This document shows, in pieces, positions 1-7,208 of a DNA stretch of 9,487 nucleotides. Position 1 is the first letter of the stretch. Every line of letters begins with the position of its first letter. The translations under genes and the position numbers were made by a program. The DNA comes from Ruminococcaceae bacterium UBA1236 (GTDB lineage Bacteria; Bacillota; Clostridia; Oscillospirales; Acutalibacteraceae): contig DBWO01000012.1 of assembly GCA_002309055.1 (NCBI GenBank), positions 1 through 9,487 on the forward strand. The letters are read 5' to 3'. The notes below the pieces were generated by a model that had not been told where the DNA came from, searched no databases, and saw nothing but the letters and a program-made list of their open reading frames with translations.

Positions 1-1313
1 TAACCAAGCAAATCAACCTCGTTGAATCCGATTATCACATTTCCCGTCGCATCATCGGGTAAATTGACGGTCAATGTAAATGTTCCGTCTGAAGCAGGGT
101 TTTGCGGGGTAACGGTTACGCTCATATCGGGCTCGGCTTTATTTACCTTGAATGTTTTTTCAGCCGAACCGGAGAAATAATTGCTGTCTTCCCCAAGGCT
201 TACCGTCAGTTTGTAATCGCCTGCCGCGAGACCGCTTATTTCAAACTGCTCTCCGCTTGTTATGCTTGCGGGAGCGCCGTTAACCGCGTTCCATATTTCC
301 TCGTTCGTGTCGGGGTCGATTCCGCCGTATTTCAGAAGCCCCGCGGTAATGTTGCCGGTCGCGTTGTCGGGAACGGTAATTGTCGCCTGAACCGCTTCGC
401 CGTAGGTTATGTCTTCGGCTGTTACGGCAATTTCGGGCTCGCTTCTGCCGACAAAGATTGTTGTTTCACCTTCTGCAGACCAATAATGCTCATCGCCGTT
501 ATAAACAACTTTTATCGTATGCTCACCCGCGTCAAGACCGGGAACATTGAAAGTTATTGTGTCTGTTTCCGATGCAAGTGAATATATTACACCGCCGTCA
601 ATAAATAATGTCGCACCGCCTAAAGAAGTGGAGCCGTGCTCGCTGAAATTAATAATTTTTGCGTCGCCGTCAACCGTTGCGGTGATTGAAACATCCTGAC
701 CGCTGAGGGGATTTTCGGGTTCAACGGTAATGTGAACCTCGGTCTCGGCTTTGTTGACCGCAAGCGGCAGTTCCGCCGAAGCGCTGCTATATTTTCTGTC
801 GCCGGAGTAAGAAGCAAGCACGGTATAGTCGCCTACTTCTATGCTTTTGCCCTCTATTTCATAAAACGCCTTGCCGTTTTCAACCGCAACTTCCACGCCG
901 GTGTCCGCTTCATCAAAGCGGAATGTCACTGTTCCCGTTGCGCTTTCGGGCAGATTTGCAGTGATTGTGATATCATCGCCCCATACCGGCTCTTCGGGGC
1001 TGATTGTCAGTTCCATTCCGGGGTCAAGTGTATTTACGGAAAATTCATCAGAAGCGGAGCAGGCCTTATAGTTGCCGCCATCGTAAGAAGCGGTCAGCCT
1101 GTAATCTCCGGCGGAAAGACCGCTGATTTCAAACTGAGTGCCGTTTTTTATGCCGGAGGGAAGGGCATCGACCTCTTCCCATTCATCGGCGTTTTTCTGT
1201 TTTTCAAGTGTTACGGTGAAGTTGTTGCCTATTCCGGCACTCGCGGTGACCGTCGCTTTTACCGTTTCGCCGCAATTTGCATCCTCTGCGGTCACGCTGA
1301 TTTCGGCATCCGC
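1..1313 (-). repeat. Array of about five Ig-like (Big_3-type) domains in the adhesin
   Basis: Residues ~563 to the window edge repeat a pattern of about 95-100 residues: a start like AEISVTAED, then GE(T/A)VxATxTV, a block ending QFEISGLSAGDYRLT, then a YxGDxxYxxSSA-like strand and a closing FSVN or FKVNKAE. Domains starting near 563 and 852 are the most alike (EISGLSAGDYRLT against EISGLAAGDYKLT). The DNA is more diverged than in the GLUG array, so these copies are older. Domain count and boundaries are approximate by-eye estimates. Confidence 0.75.
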
Positions 1314-2999
1314 GGGGTTAATCTTATACGGCACCGTAATTTCAATGTTGCCGTATTTTGCAAACTGTATCTTCGCTTCATAATCACCCGCGTCTGCTCC
1401 GGTGACGGATGTATTGCCGTTCACGGCGGAAGTGGTCACACTGATATCTCCCGTTTCAAGCACGGTGAAGCTTCTCTCAAATAATATTTCCGTTTCGTCG
1501 GGCTCGGTGACCGTCAGCTTATATCTGCCCGGGTTCTCAACAGATGAGTCGAGTATTTCCTTCCATTCCGAGAGTTCTTCATCCCATCTGCTGTATGTTA
1601 CGGTTTTATCCGCAAATTCATCCGGAATATCCATACTGCCGGAAACAATGATTATATCTTCCTTTAACGGATGCTCAGGTGCTCCGGTATATGTGAATTC
1701 AGTTGTGCTTACGGTTATCTCAAGGCGCGCGGGCCAGTCTTCAGATGCCGCTGTGAGGTCATAAGTAAATCCTTTGAGATGCGGGTAGAACAACCGGTAT
1801 TTGCCGCTCACATCAGCTCCGTTGGCTTTGGTCTGCCAGGGGCTTACTTCACCGTCTCCGTATTCAAAGACCATATTGTCAAGCGCGTTTGCGCCGGTCA
1901 TCTGCGCAGTGGTGAGGCCGCGGACATTGTTGCTTGCTGCATTGTCATCTCCTATTGCGGAAACTCCGGATAATATATCGGAGTCATAATAGCAGTTTTC
2001 AACCGAACTGTTATTATAATCTCCTGTCACGCCGCCGACAAAATTATTGCCGGAAACATCGCCCTTGTTATAGCAGTTTGAAACCTTGCTGTTATCAAAA
2101 ATATGTCCGGCCACGCCGCCGACATTTTTAGAGCCGGAAATATCGCCCATGTTATAGCAGTTTTCAACCGTACATTTATTAACGTTCCGCCCGACCACGC
2201 CGCCGACATAAGTACTGTCTTCTGTTGCGGTAACGCTGCCCGTGTTATAGCAGTTTGAAACCTTGCTGTTATCAAAACTATGTCCGACCACGCCGCCGAC
2301 ATTATTAGAGCCGGAAACATTACCTGTGTTATAGCAGTTTTCAACCGAACTGTTATTAAAATTTTGTCCGACCACGCCGCTGACACTATTGTTGCCGGAA
2401 ACATTACCTGTGTTATAGCAGTTTTCAACCGAACCGTTATAATAATTCTCTCCGACCACGCCGCCGACACTATTGTTGCCGGAAACATCGCCTGTGTTAT
2501 AGCAGCTTGTGACTGTGCCGCCGTTATTAAATCCGGCTACGCCGCCGGCATAATTATTTCCTGTTATGCTTCCGCCTTCAACACCGACATTTTTAACAGT
2601 GCCTTTGGTAGTTACGCCGCCTTCTGTTTTGGTCCCGACATAGCCGAAAAGACCGGCATAATTCGGTGCGTCCGGCACTCCCGAGTTGGAAAGCCCGATA
2701 ATAACGCGCCCGTTACCGTCAAATGTGCCGATGTAGATATGGTCATAATCCTTACCGATGGGTGTCCAGTCTTTTGCTGCTGTGCCGTCACTGTTTTTGC
2801 ATTCAATATCATTCATCAGTTTTGCGCAGGCGGATGTTTCACCGCTGTTTACGCGTGAGGCGAAAGCTTTAAGATCCTCGTAACTTGAAATCTCATAGAC
2901 CGTGCCATCCGCCGACACGCTCATTCCCCCGGCGGCAACCGTGCCGAGCACGAGCATGAGCGAGAGCAGAATGGATATTATCTTCTTTGTCATTTTCAT
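1..2999 (-). CDS. Secreted GLUG-repeat / Ig-like adhesin-like surface protein (partial, 3' end outside window)
   Basis: Seen: an uninterrupted minus-strand frame from ATG at 2999 to position 1 gives 999 codons plus two bases, so the C-terminus is missing. GGAGGG at 3006-3011 sits six bases before the ATG and supports this start. Residues 1-30 form a signal peptide (KK, then a Leu/Val-rich core, ending SVSA before DG). Residues ~31-115 are a lead-in containing TFDGNG. Residues ~150-344 hold seven GLUG-type units (GGVVG...ENCYNTGNVSG). Residues ~345-425 are a linker. Residues ~426-561 look like MBG/Ig-like modules. From ~563 come Ig-like domains of about 95-100 residues (starts near 563, 657, 751, 852, 955), each with a GDY or GEH turn followed by a hydrophobic strand. 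Known of the families: GLUG and Big-type domains are found in bacterial surface adhesins, and Ig-like stacks act as stalks. Inferred: a cell-surface binding protein with a repeat head on a stalk. The anchor (LPXTG, SLH or other) would lie beyond the window, and the ligand is unknown. Confidence 0.9.
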   Translation of the reverse strand, partial: MKMTKKIISILLSLMLVLGTVAAGGMSVSADGTVYEISSYEDLKAFASRVNSGETSACAKLMNDIECKNSDGTAAKDWTPIGKDYDHIYIGTFDGNGRVIIGLSNSGVPDAPNYAGLFGYVGTKTEGGVTTKGTVKNVGVEGGSITGNNYAGGVAGFNNGGTVTSCYNTGDVSGNNSVGGVVGENYYNGSVENCYNTGNVSGNNSVSGVVGQNFNNSSVENCYNTGNVSGSNNVGGVVGHSFDNSKVSNCYNTGSVTATEDSTYVGGVVGRNVNKCTVENCYNMGDISGSKNVGGVAGHIFDNSKVSNCYNKGDVSGNNFVGGVTGDYNNSSVENCYYDSDILSGVSAIGDDNAASNNVRGLTTAQMTGANALDNMVFEYGDGEVSPWQTKANGADVSGKYRLFYPHLKGFTYDLTAASEDWPARLEITVSTTEFTYTGAPEHPLKEDIIIVSGSMDIPDEFADKTVTYSRWDEELSEWKEILDSSVENPGRYKLTVTEPDETEILFERSFTVLETGDISVTTSAVNGNTSVTGADAGDYEAKIQFAKYGNIEITVPYKINPADAEISVTAEDANCGETVKATVTASAGIGNNFTVTLEKQKNADEWEEVDALPSGIKNGTQFEISGLSAGDYRLTASYDGGNYKACSASDEFSVNTLDPGMELTISPEEPVWGDDITITANLPESATGTVTFRFDEADTGVEVAVENGKAFYEIEGKSIEVGDYTVLASYSGDRKYSSASAELPLAVNKAETEVHITVEPENPLSGQDVSITATVDGDAKIINFSEHGSTSLGGATLFIDGGVIYSLASETDTITFNVPGLDAGEHTIKVVYNGDEHYWSAEGETTIFVGRSEPEIAVTAEDITYGEAVQATITVPDNATGNITAGLLKYGGIDPDTNEEIWNAVNGAPASITSGEQFEISGLAAGDYKLTVSLGEDSNYFSGSAEKTFKVNKAEPDMSVTVTPQNPASDGTFTLTVNLPDDATGNVIIGFNEVDLLG
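1968..2552 (-). repeat. Seven tandem 84-bp GLUG units inside the adhesin gene
   Basis: Units start (minus strand) at 2552, 2468, 2384, 2300, 2207, 2123 and 2039. The period is 84 bp (28 residues), except for one 93-bp unit (2300-2208) that carries three extra codons within TATEDSTY. The core is GGVVG, a variable loop, then NCYNTGNVSG. Each unit has one Cys in the S/ENCYN position. The DNA is nearly identical between some units: units 2 and 3 share a long exact stretch around GTTGAAAACTGCTATAACAC, and units 4 and 6 share the HxFDNSKVSNCYN subtype, differing at about three of their first 60 bases. Tandem, coding and in frame, this is a protein repeat and not a CRISPR or intergenic array. Confidence 0.93.
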
Positions 3000-3040
3000 A
3001 ATTATCCCTCCGTTAAAAGGTTAAAAAATTCCTACCCGTA

Positions 3041-3068
3041 TATTTTAACATACAGGTATATTAAAATA
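3041..3068. promoter_or_regulatory. 28-bp near-perfect palindrome, candidate operator
   Basis: The left arm TATTTTAACATACA (3041-3054) and right arm GGTATATTAAAATA (3055-3068) match as inverted repeats at 12 of 14 positions; only the fifth-from-centre-side base and the central pair fail. It spans the region from the -10 to the -35 of the adhesin promoter, the usual position for a repressor operator. I do not recognise the motif as LexA, Fur or another known box. It could also act as a weak hairpin in a transcript from the upstream gene, but it has no U-tract, and a strong terminator precedes it. Confidence 0.5.
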
Positions 3069-3071
3069 CAA
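3042..3071 (-). promoter_or_regulatory. Putative sigma-A promoter of the adhesin gene
   Basis: Reading the minus strand, a -35-like TTGTAT (3066-3071) and a -10-like TAAAAT (3042-3047) are separated by 18 bases. The predicted start is near 3035, leaving a leader of about 35 bases with the ribosome binding site GGAGGG at 3006-3011. The -10 matches consensus well and the -35 only moderately. The element lies almost exactly under a 28-bp near-palindrome. Confidence 0.55.
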
Positions 3072-3095
3072 TAGCAATTAAAAAATGATTTGCAG

Positions 3096-3131
3096 GGAAT
3101 GGCGCCCCGACATTCCGATGTGCCGAAGGCG
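3096..3131. repeat. Intergenic hairpin element resembling dispersed clostridial palindromic repeats
   Basis: GGAATG (3096-3101) can pair with CATTCC (3111-3116) around a GC-rich nine-base loop. A second possible pairing is GCGCC near 3103-3107 with GGCGC near 3127-3131. The form 'TGCAGGGAAT...CATTCCG' resembles short palindromic intergenic sequences I recall as common in gut Clostridia genomes (TGTAGGGAACGAC-type). That resemblance is from memory, and only one copy is in this window. The remainder of the 3000-3224 gap holds the adhesin promoter and the upstream terminator. Confidence 0.35.
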
Positions 3132-3188
3132 CATTGATTGGTTTATAACACAAAACCGTCATTTCATTCTTCATTCTGCATAACAAAA

Positions 3189-3210
3189 TCCCCCGCCTTG
3201 AGGCGGGGGA
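3189..3210 (-). terminator. Rho-independent terminator after the 640-residue secreted protein gene
   Basis: CCCCCGCC (3190-3197) pairs with GGCGGGGG (3202-3209) around a four-base loop, with one extra T-A pair at 3189/3210. On the minus strand the stem is followed by ATTTTGTT, about 15 bases after the TGA stop at 3225. The plus-strand side is followed by AGCTTTTTATC, so it might also work in the other direction, but no plus-strand gene points at it. Confidence 0.85.
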
Positions 3211-3224
3211 GCTTTTTATCTGTG

Positions 3225-5147
3225 TCAGCCCATAATGGGTTCGTCGGGGTCAAGGGGTATGGGGGTGCTAGAGTCTTCGACTATCTTAGCGATCAAAGCA
3301 TAGTCATACAGCGCGCACAGAGCGTCCGCAAAATCGGGAGCAATGTTCTCGTTTGCCATTGCCAGACTCGCATAAGTGAGAGGGGCAATGGTATAGGACG
3401 CGGTGCCGTCGTCATTTTCGTCATATACGTCAATTGTCACATACCTGCCCAGGTCATTTGCTTTGATATCCTTTATCGCCACTCTGTAAACGTTATCGGA
3501 GTAAAGCTCAATTTCGGCTTCCACTCCGGAATTGTCGTCCGTATAATACGCGTCTGCGCGTGAGAGGACGACGCCGTCCTTGACGGTCAGGTAAAGGTAG
3601 AGAGAGGTTGTCGCCTCAAGGTTGAGTGAGACAGTGGCTTTTTCAACGCGGCTGTCGTCAACATCCTTGTCATAATCCACCCAGTCATTCAGATTATCGC
3701 GATAATCGTCGTAATTGTAACCGTCGTTACCGATACTGCCGATGTCGTCAAAGTATGTGCTCATTTCGGCGTATTTGCCGCCTTCGCCCACTGAATAACC
3801 GTGAAGCTCTTTCAGGTAATTCTGCGCGTAACAGCCGTAGTTTGCAAGACCTTTGGCCAACAGAACCGTTATTTGTGAGTAATTTACTTCGTATTCCGTA
3901 ACGTAGCGGATATAGTCTTCAACCGAATAGGGCTCAAACTCAACGGTTTTATCAACTCCGTCTTCAGAATAGTGAACCACGGGAGTGATTTTGTCGGCCA
4001 TACGGTAAGCGGGGATATAACAGGTTCCGATTACATAGCCACTGAGGAATTCAGCGGTTGATTTGGTGTTGAAATTTCCGGTTTTGAATTCCACGTAACA
4101 GTCTTCCGCCGGGAAAGCGGGAAGATACTCAAAATAGAATGTTAATCCTATTTCGCCGGAGAGCACAAGAGCGTGGCCGCTGATGATTATCGGAGGCAGT
4201 TCTTCAACGGTAATAGTGCCTCCCGTTACTTCATTATCACCGAAATCAACTGTCAGATAATATGTGAAATGGGGCAAAAGACGCTCTGTTGCTTTGAAAT
4301 CATGCCCGTCCACTTCGCCCGCGAAGCCGTCTTCTGTATCGTAATACGAGTCAAAAAAGGAGAGCTGCGGATTTACGCCGGTGGCGGAGGTGAAGGAGTA
4401 AAACGTATCTTTTTCCGGTGCAAATGAATATATGACGCGGCCGGAGGTGCCGTCTTCGATTGCGTTTTCGCCTAAACTGAGCGGAATAATGCTGTCCTCG
4501 GGTATTTTCGAGGCGCCGATATCTATAGATACTGCGGATTCAGGCATAACGAAGGAGTAAGATCCGTCGTTTTCCGAATAATCAACATCATAGCTGTGAT
4601 CTTCTGCGTCTGTATATGTGATTGCGATATTGTCAAAAACTATGAGCGGATTGTTTTTTTCCGGCAAAAAGGATACGTTTTGCCCCGCTTCGGCAAACGG
4701 GGGGGCAACAACATAGAATTCATCGCTGTTATAATTCAAGCTTATCTCATATACGTCTTCCGGGCTGATGTACAGCTTGAATGTGTCTGCATCACCGTAA
4801 ATTCCCGTGTAAATACGGTATGTAACATCCTTTTCAAGGGTAAGCTTCCCGCGGAAATTAAAAGAAAGTATGTCACCATCATCAGTGTAAATGTCATCAA
4901 ATGATGTTTCTTCTTCTGTAAGCGGATCTTTGATAATTACATAAACATCATATTCGCTGACAGAGCTGAACCAGTAATTGCCGTCCTCTTCCGGTGTGAA
5001 TGTATACGTTGTTCCGGAAACAACAGTGTTTTTCCCAACGTGAAGAGCTTCCGGATCATCATCCGCAAAGGCAACCAGGCCCGCGGGCATAATTGAAAGC
5101 ACCATACACAGCGCAAGCAGAACTGAAAACAGTTTTTTGCTTATCAT
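3225..5147 (-). CDS. Secreted acidic protein with PPC-like domains and an uncharacterised NYGxYAQ C-terminal domain
   Basis: Seen: 640 residues. The ATG at 5147 has AGGAGGG a few bases upstream, which fixes the start. Residues 1-28 are a signal peptide ending VAFA before DDD. Residues ~36-130 and ~225-316 are two similar beta modules (VVSGTTYTFTPEEDGNYWF and SGRVIYSFAPEKDTFYSFT), like bacterial pre-peptidase C-terminal domains. Residues ~133-212 are a module ending FVMPESAVSIDI, like 'bacterial repeat' modules with FxMPxxDVxV. Residues ~322-622 begin GHALVLSGEIGLTFYF and contain PYSVEDYIRYV (406-416) and LANYGCYAQNYL (434-445). I recall this arrangement as a C-terminal region in many clostridial secreted proteins, without a known function. 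The protein is strongly acidic (DDIYTDDGD, YDKDVDDSR). No catalytic motif, LPXTG or membrane anchor is visible; the end is PDEPIMG. Likely an extracellular binding or accessory protein; the substrate is unknown. Confidence 0.9.
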   Translation of the reverse strand: MISKKLFSVLLALCMVLSIMPAGLVAFADDDPEALHVGKNTVVSGTTYTFTPEEDGNYWFSSVSEYDVYVIIKDPLTEEETSFDDIYTDDGDILSFNFRGKLTLEKDVTYRIYTGIYGDADTFKLYISPEDVYEISLNYNSDEFYVVAPPFAEAGQNVSFLPEKNNPLIVFDNIAITYTDAEDHSYDVDYSENDGSYSFVMPESAVSIDIGASKIPEDSIIPLSLGENAIEDGTSGRVIYSFAPEKDTFYSFTSATGVNPQLSFFDSYYDTEDGFAGEVDGHDFKATERLLPHFTYYLTVDFGDNEVTGGTITVEELPPIIISGHALVLSGEIGLTFYFEYLPAFPAEDCYVEFKTGNFNTKSTAEFLSGYVIGTCYIPAYRMADKITPVVHYSEDGVDKTVEFEPYSVEDYIRYVTEYEVNYSQITVLLAKGLANYGCYAQNYLKELHGYSVGEGGKYAEMSTYFDDIGSIGNDGYNYDDYRDNLNDWVDYDKDVDDSRVEKATVSLNLEATTSLYLYLTVKDGVVLSRADAYYTDDNSGVEAEIELYSDNVYRVAIKDIKANDLGRYVTIDVYDENDDGTASYTIAPLTYASLAMANENIAPDFADALCALYDYALIAKIVEDSSTPIPLDPDEPIMG

Positions 5148-5188
5148 ATAAACCCTCCTGAATTGTTTTTTTGCTTATTGCCGTGTTT

Positions 5189-5217
5189 ATTATATCATCT
5201 GTCCGGGAAAGAGTAAA
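5189..5217 (-). promoter_or_regulatory. Strong sigma-A promoter of the 640-residue protein gene
   Basis: On the minus strand, TTTACT (5212-5217) and a perfect TATAAT (5189-5194) are separated by exactly 17 bases. The predicted start near 5182 gives a leader of about 35 bases carrying AGGAGGG before the ATG at 5147. This is the best-looking promoter in the window and argues that the gene is transcribed separately from the hydrolase upstream. Confidence 0.8.
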
Positions 5218-5276
5218 CAAAAATTTTACCTGCTTAAATTTTTTAACAGCATCCCTGTGTCAAGCCCGGTCCGGAT

Positions 5277-5302
5277 AAAAAAACAGCCCCAAACGGGGCT
5301 GT
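5277..5302 (-). terminator. Rho-independent terminator after the hydrolase gene
   Basis: ACAGCCCC (5283-5290) pairs with GGGGCTGT (5295-5302) around a four-base loop. Read on the minus strand, the stem runs directly into TTTTTTT (the last stem T plus six A's at 5277-5282), a classical U-tract. It lies about 45 bases after the hydrolase TGA and before the next promoter. Confidence 0.92.
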
Positions 5303-5345
5303 GCTTTGATTTGCGATGGGTAAGAGGCGTAAACCGCCTGATAAA

Positions 5346-6956
5346 TCACGCTCTGGAAGGCAGAGTAAATATTTTTGTAAGCAGCGTGACAATGCGGAAA
5401 AGGAAGCTGAAGAAGGGCTTAAGGAAGCGCGCAAGATCATCCTCCATCTCCTCGTTATACTGATCCGACTGTGTCTTGTGCTCTTCGCTGTTGAGCTTAA
5501 GCAGCTCCTGCGTTTCGTTGTTGAAGAAAAGGAACTGCGGATAATCGGGATTTGTGCGCACAGTCATTCCCGGGGTGCTAACAATCTCAAAGAAGAGGCA
5601 GTCCACGGCTTCCGTAAAATTCTGATGCTCCAGGTTCTTTATATACCAGGTTGTGTCTCTGAACGGGGTGGTTGACGCGTCAATGGTAAGGTCGGGCGAA
5701 ATGTAGCGCACGGTGCCGTTTTCAAACGCTTTGTTCACATAGTCGCCGCTGAGTTTTTCGTCAACTCTTGTGCACGTGGTGCCAAGGCCCGCATAGTCCA
5801 CACGGCACATCTGGTCTGAAAGAATCATGCTGTCCTTTGACAGCGGATAGCTCTGCAGGCCGTATTTCACAACGTTGGAAACATCCACGCCGCTGTTTTC
5901 GGCATCCTTAAGAATCTCCTCGGCGCGGTTCATTATGTTGTAGTGATAGTTATCGATTTTCGCGATAAGACCGGCGTATTCCTCCTCTTCTCCTCCGAAG
6001 AGCACATCCTTTGCCTTTTCGTAATACTGATCCTCGCACATAGCCCAGAAGCCCGGGAAGGTGGCAAAGGTGTCTTTGAGGGCTTTCGGTGTTACCTTGT
6101 TGTAAATCTGCTGATAAACGTTGTTTACAGCCCAGCAGGCGTAATCCAGCCCGTAGATATCGCTCGTAAACTTGAGAATGGAGTTGAGGAGCTGATCGGT
6201 GAGCGTAAGAGATTCGGTGATTTCCACATTCAGGTTAAGATCCGCCTCATAGACAAATCTTTCGACGCATTCGGGGTCGATATACATGCTGCCGCTGAAC
6301 GCTTCGCCCACGGGAATTGCCCCTTTGAGGGCGGACGCGTAAAGGACGATATCGGTCAGTCTCGGGTCGTGATAAGTTTCCCAGTAAGTAACGGCAAGGC
6401 ACGCGCCCTCGCATCTGCCCACTATGGCATATTTGTCGCACCCGGTAACCTTCATAACCATTTCCGCATAGTTGTGAAGTCTCTCCATATTATCGGTGGG
6501 GTCCAGGCGCCAGTCATAGTCGAAGCCGAATCTTTCGAGATTTGTGCCCGCGGACTGCGCCCCGACTCTGTTTTCGTCATATACTAATTCGGCCACCGAG
6601 CCGTCCTTTGGCATGCCGTCTTTGCCAAGAGCGCTTTCGCCGAAGCTGTCGGTCATAAAACCGGCGAGAAGGTCGCAGAAATCCGTCCAGTCCTGCGTGG
6701 CAAAGGCCTTCAGGAGAACGTCTTTGTTTTCGGAAAGAAGGGCAGTAAGCTTGTCGGTGTCAATGCTCATATTGTCAACGCGGTGAAAGCTGCCGTCCTC
6801 GGCATATACGCCGACAGACGAGCCCTCGCCGTGGATATAGATAATCGGGATGTCTTCGGGGTATGCTGCAGCGGAACTGCCTGCCGTTGTAAATAAAACA
6901 GAGAAGGCAAATACCGCGCTGAGAATGAAACAGAGTGTTTTGCGGAATATACTCAT
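5346..6956 (-). CDS. Secreted alpha/beta hydrolase, LCAT-like, with Cys at the nucleophile position
   Basis: Start choice: the ATG at 6956 has AGGAGG at 6961-6966. An in-frame ATG at 6995 has no ribosome binding site and lies almost at the predicted transcription start, so I prefer 536 residues. Residues 1-31 are a signal peptide (RK, hydrophobic core, GSSAAA). Residues 37-45 (PIIYIHGEG) form the first strand and HG oxyanion loop. YDWR (147-150) is a motif typical of lecithin:cholesterol acyltransferase-like hydrolases. The nucleophile elbow is VGRCEG (179-184), so Cys182 takes the place of the usual Ser. A likely cap or lid covers ~215-380. Candidate Asp426 (in IDAST) and His444 (in LEHQNF) would complete a triad. 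The C-terminus (508-533) is hydrophobic and aromatic (FLKPFFSFLFRIV), possibly membrane-associating. Known: the fold hydrolyses esters or transfers acyl groups. Inferred: an extracellular esterase or acyltransferase, or a non-catalytic derivative; substrate unknown. Confidence 0.88.
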   Translation of the reverse strand: MSIFRKTLCFILSAVFAFSVLFTTAGSSAAAYPEDIPIIYIHGEGSSVGVYAEDGSFHRVDNMSIDTDKLTALLSENKDVLLKAFATQDWTDFCDLLAGFMTDSFGESALGKDGMPKDGSVAELVYDENRVGAQSAGTNLERFGFDYDWRLDPTDNMERLHNYAEMVMKVTGCDKYAIVGRCEGACLAVTYWETYHDPRLTDIVLYASALKGAIPVGEAFSGSMYIDPECVERFVYEADLNLNVEITESLTLTDQLLNSILKFTSDIYGLDYACWAVNNVYQQIYNKVTPKALKDTFATFPGFWAMCEDQYYEKAKDVLFGGEEEEYAGLIAKIDNYHYNIMNRAEEILKDAENSGVDVSNVVKYGLQSYPLSKDSMILSDQMCRVDYAGLGTTCTRVDEKLSGDYVNKAFENGTVRYISPDLTIDASTTPFRDTTWYIKNLEHQNFTEAVDCLFFEIVSTPGMTVRTNPDYPQFLFFNNETQELLKLNSEEHKTQSDQYNEEMEDDLARFLKPFFSFLFRIVTLLTKIFTLPSRA

Positions 6957-7009
6957 AAGTCCTCCTAAATAAAACGGGAAGAATGACCTTTTCATATGAT
7001 ATCGATTCT

Positions 7010-7038
7010 ATTTTAATGCTGTTTTGTTAAAAAGACAA
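7010..7038 (-). promoter_or_regulatory. Putative sigma-A promoter of the hydrolase gene
   Basis: On the minus strand, TTGTCT (7033-7038) and TAAAAT (7010-7015) are separated by 17 bases. The predicted start near 7003 gives a leader of about 47 bases ending in AGGAGG and the ATG at 6956. A second TATAAT occurs further upstream (near 7055-7060), but with no good -35 at the right distance. Confidence 0.65.
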
Positions 7039-7141
7039 TGGTCATTAGTACCAAATTATATGACTGTATCCCGCGCGAAACTGTTTCATATCTTGTTGTT
7101 TTTCACTTCAGGGCGCTTTTGTTGGTTATAATATGCTCTGA

Positions 7142-7173
7142 TTAAAAGCACCCGCTCCTGAGAACGGGTGCTT
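7142..7173 (-). terminator. Rho-independent terminator after the beta-helix protein gene
   Basis: AAGCACCCG (7146-7154) pairs perfectly with CGGGTGCTT (7165-7173) around a ten-base loop. On the minus strand it is followed by TTAAT, giving a short T-run CTTTTAAT. A smaller hairpin, GCAGCG (7187-7192) with CGCTGC (7202-7207), lies between the stop codon and this terminator and has no U-tract of its own. Confidence 0.82.
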
Positions 7174-7208
7174 AATCTTAAGGACAGCAGCGTTTGATAA
7201 GCGCTGCC

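Noticed and set aside
2027..2488. Open minus-strand frame with repeats such as FPATIVSAAWS, and the matching plus-strand open frame at 2280-2858
   Set aside because: Both are out-of-frame readings of the GLUG repeats. An 84-bp period, a multiple of three, keeps several frames open. The GLUG frame has the signal peptide, ribosome binding site and known motif.
1968..2552. Regularly spaced direct repeats as a CRISPR array
   Set aside because: The repeats are contiguous coding units with no unique spacers, they keep the reading frame, and they match the GLUG protein motif.
4699..4705. Run of seven G (C7 on the coding strand) inside the 640-residue protein gene as a phase-variation switch
   Set aside because: The run is short, explained by Ala-Pro-Pro codons, far into the gene, and there is no sign of a slipped frame. 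It is only weak evidence for variation.
6957..6995. Upstream in-frame ATG at 6995 for the hydrolase, adding 13 residues
   Set aside because: No ribosome binding site before it and only a few bases from the predicted transcription start. ATG 6956 has AGGAGG at the right distance and begins a normal signal peptide.
7187..7207. GCAGCG/CGCTGC hairpin just after the beta-helix stop codon as the main terminator
   Set aside because: It lacks a U-tract on the minus strand. The longer stem at 7146-7173 with a T-run is the better terminator.
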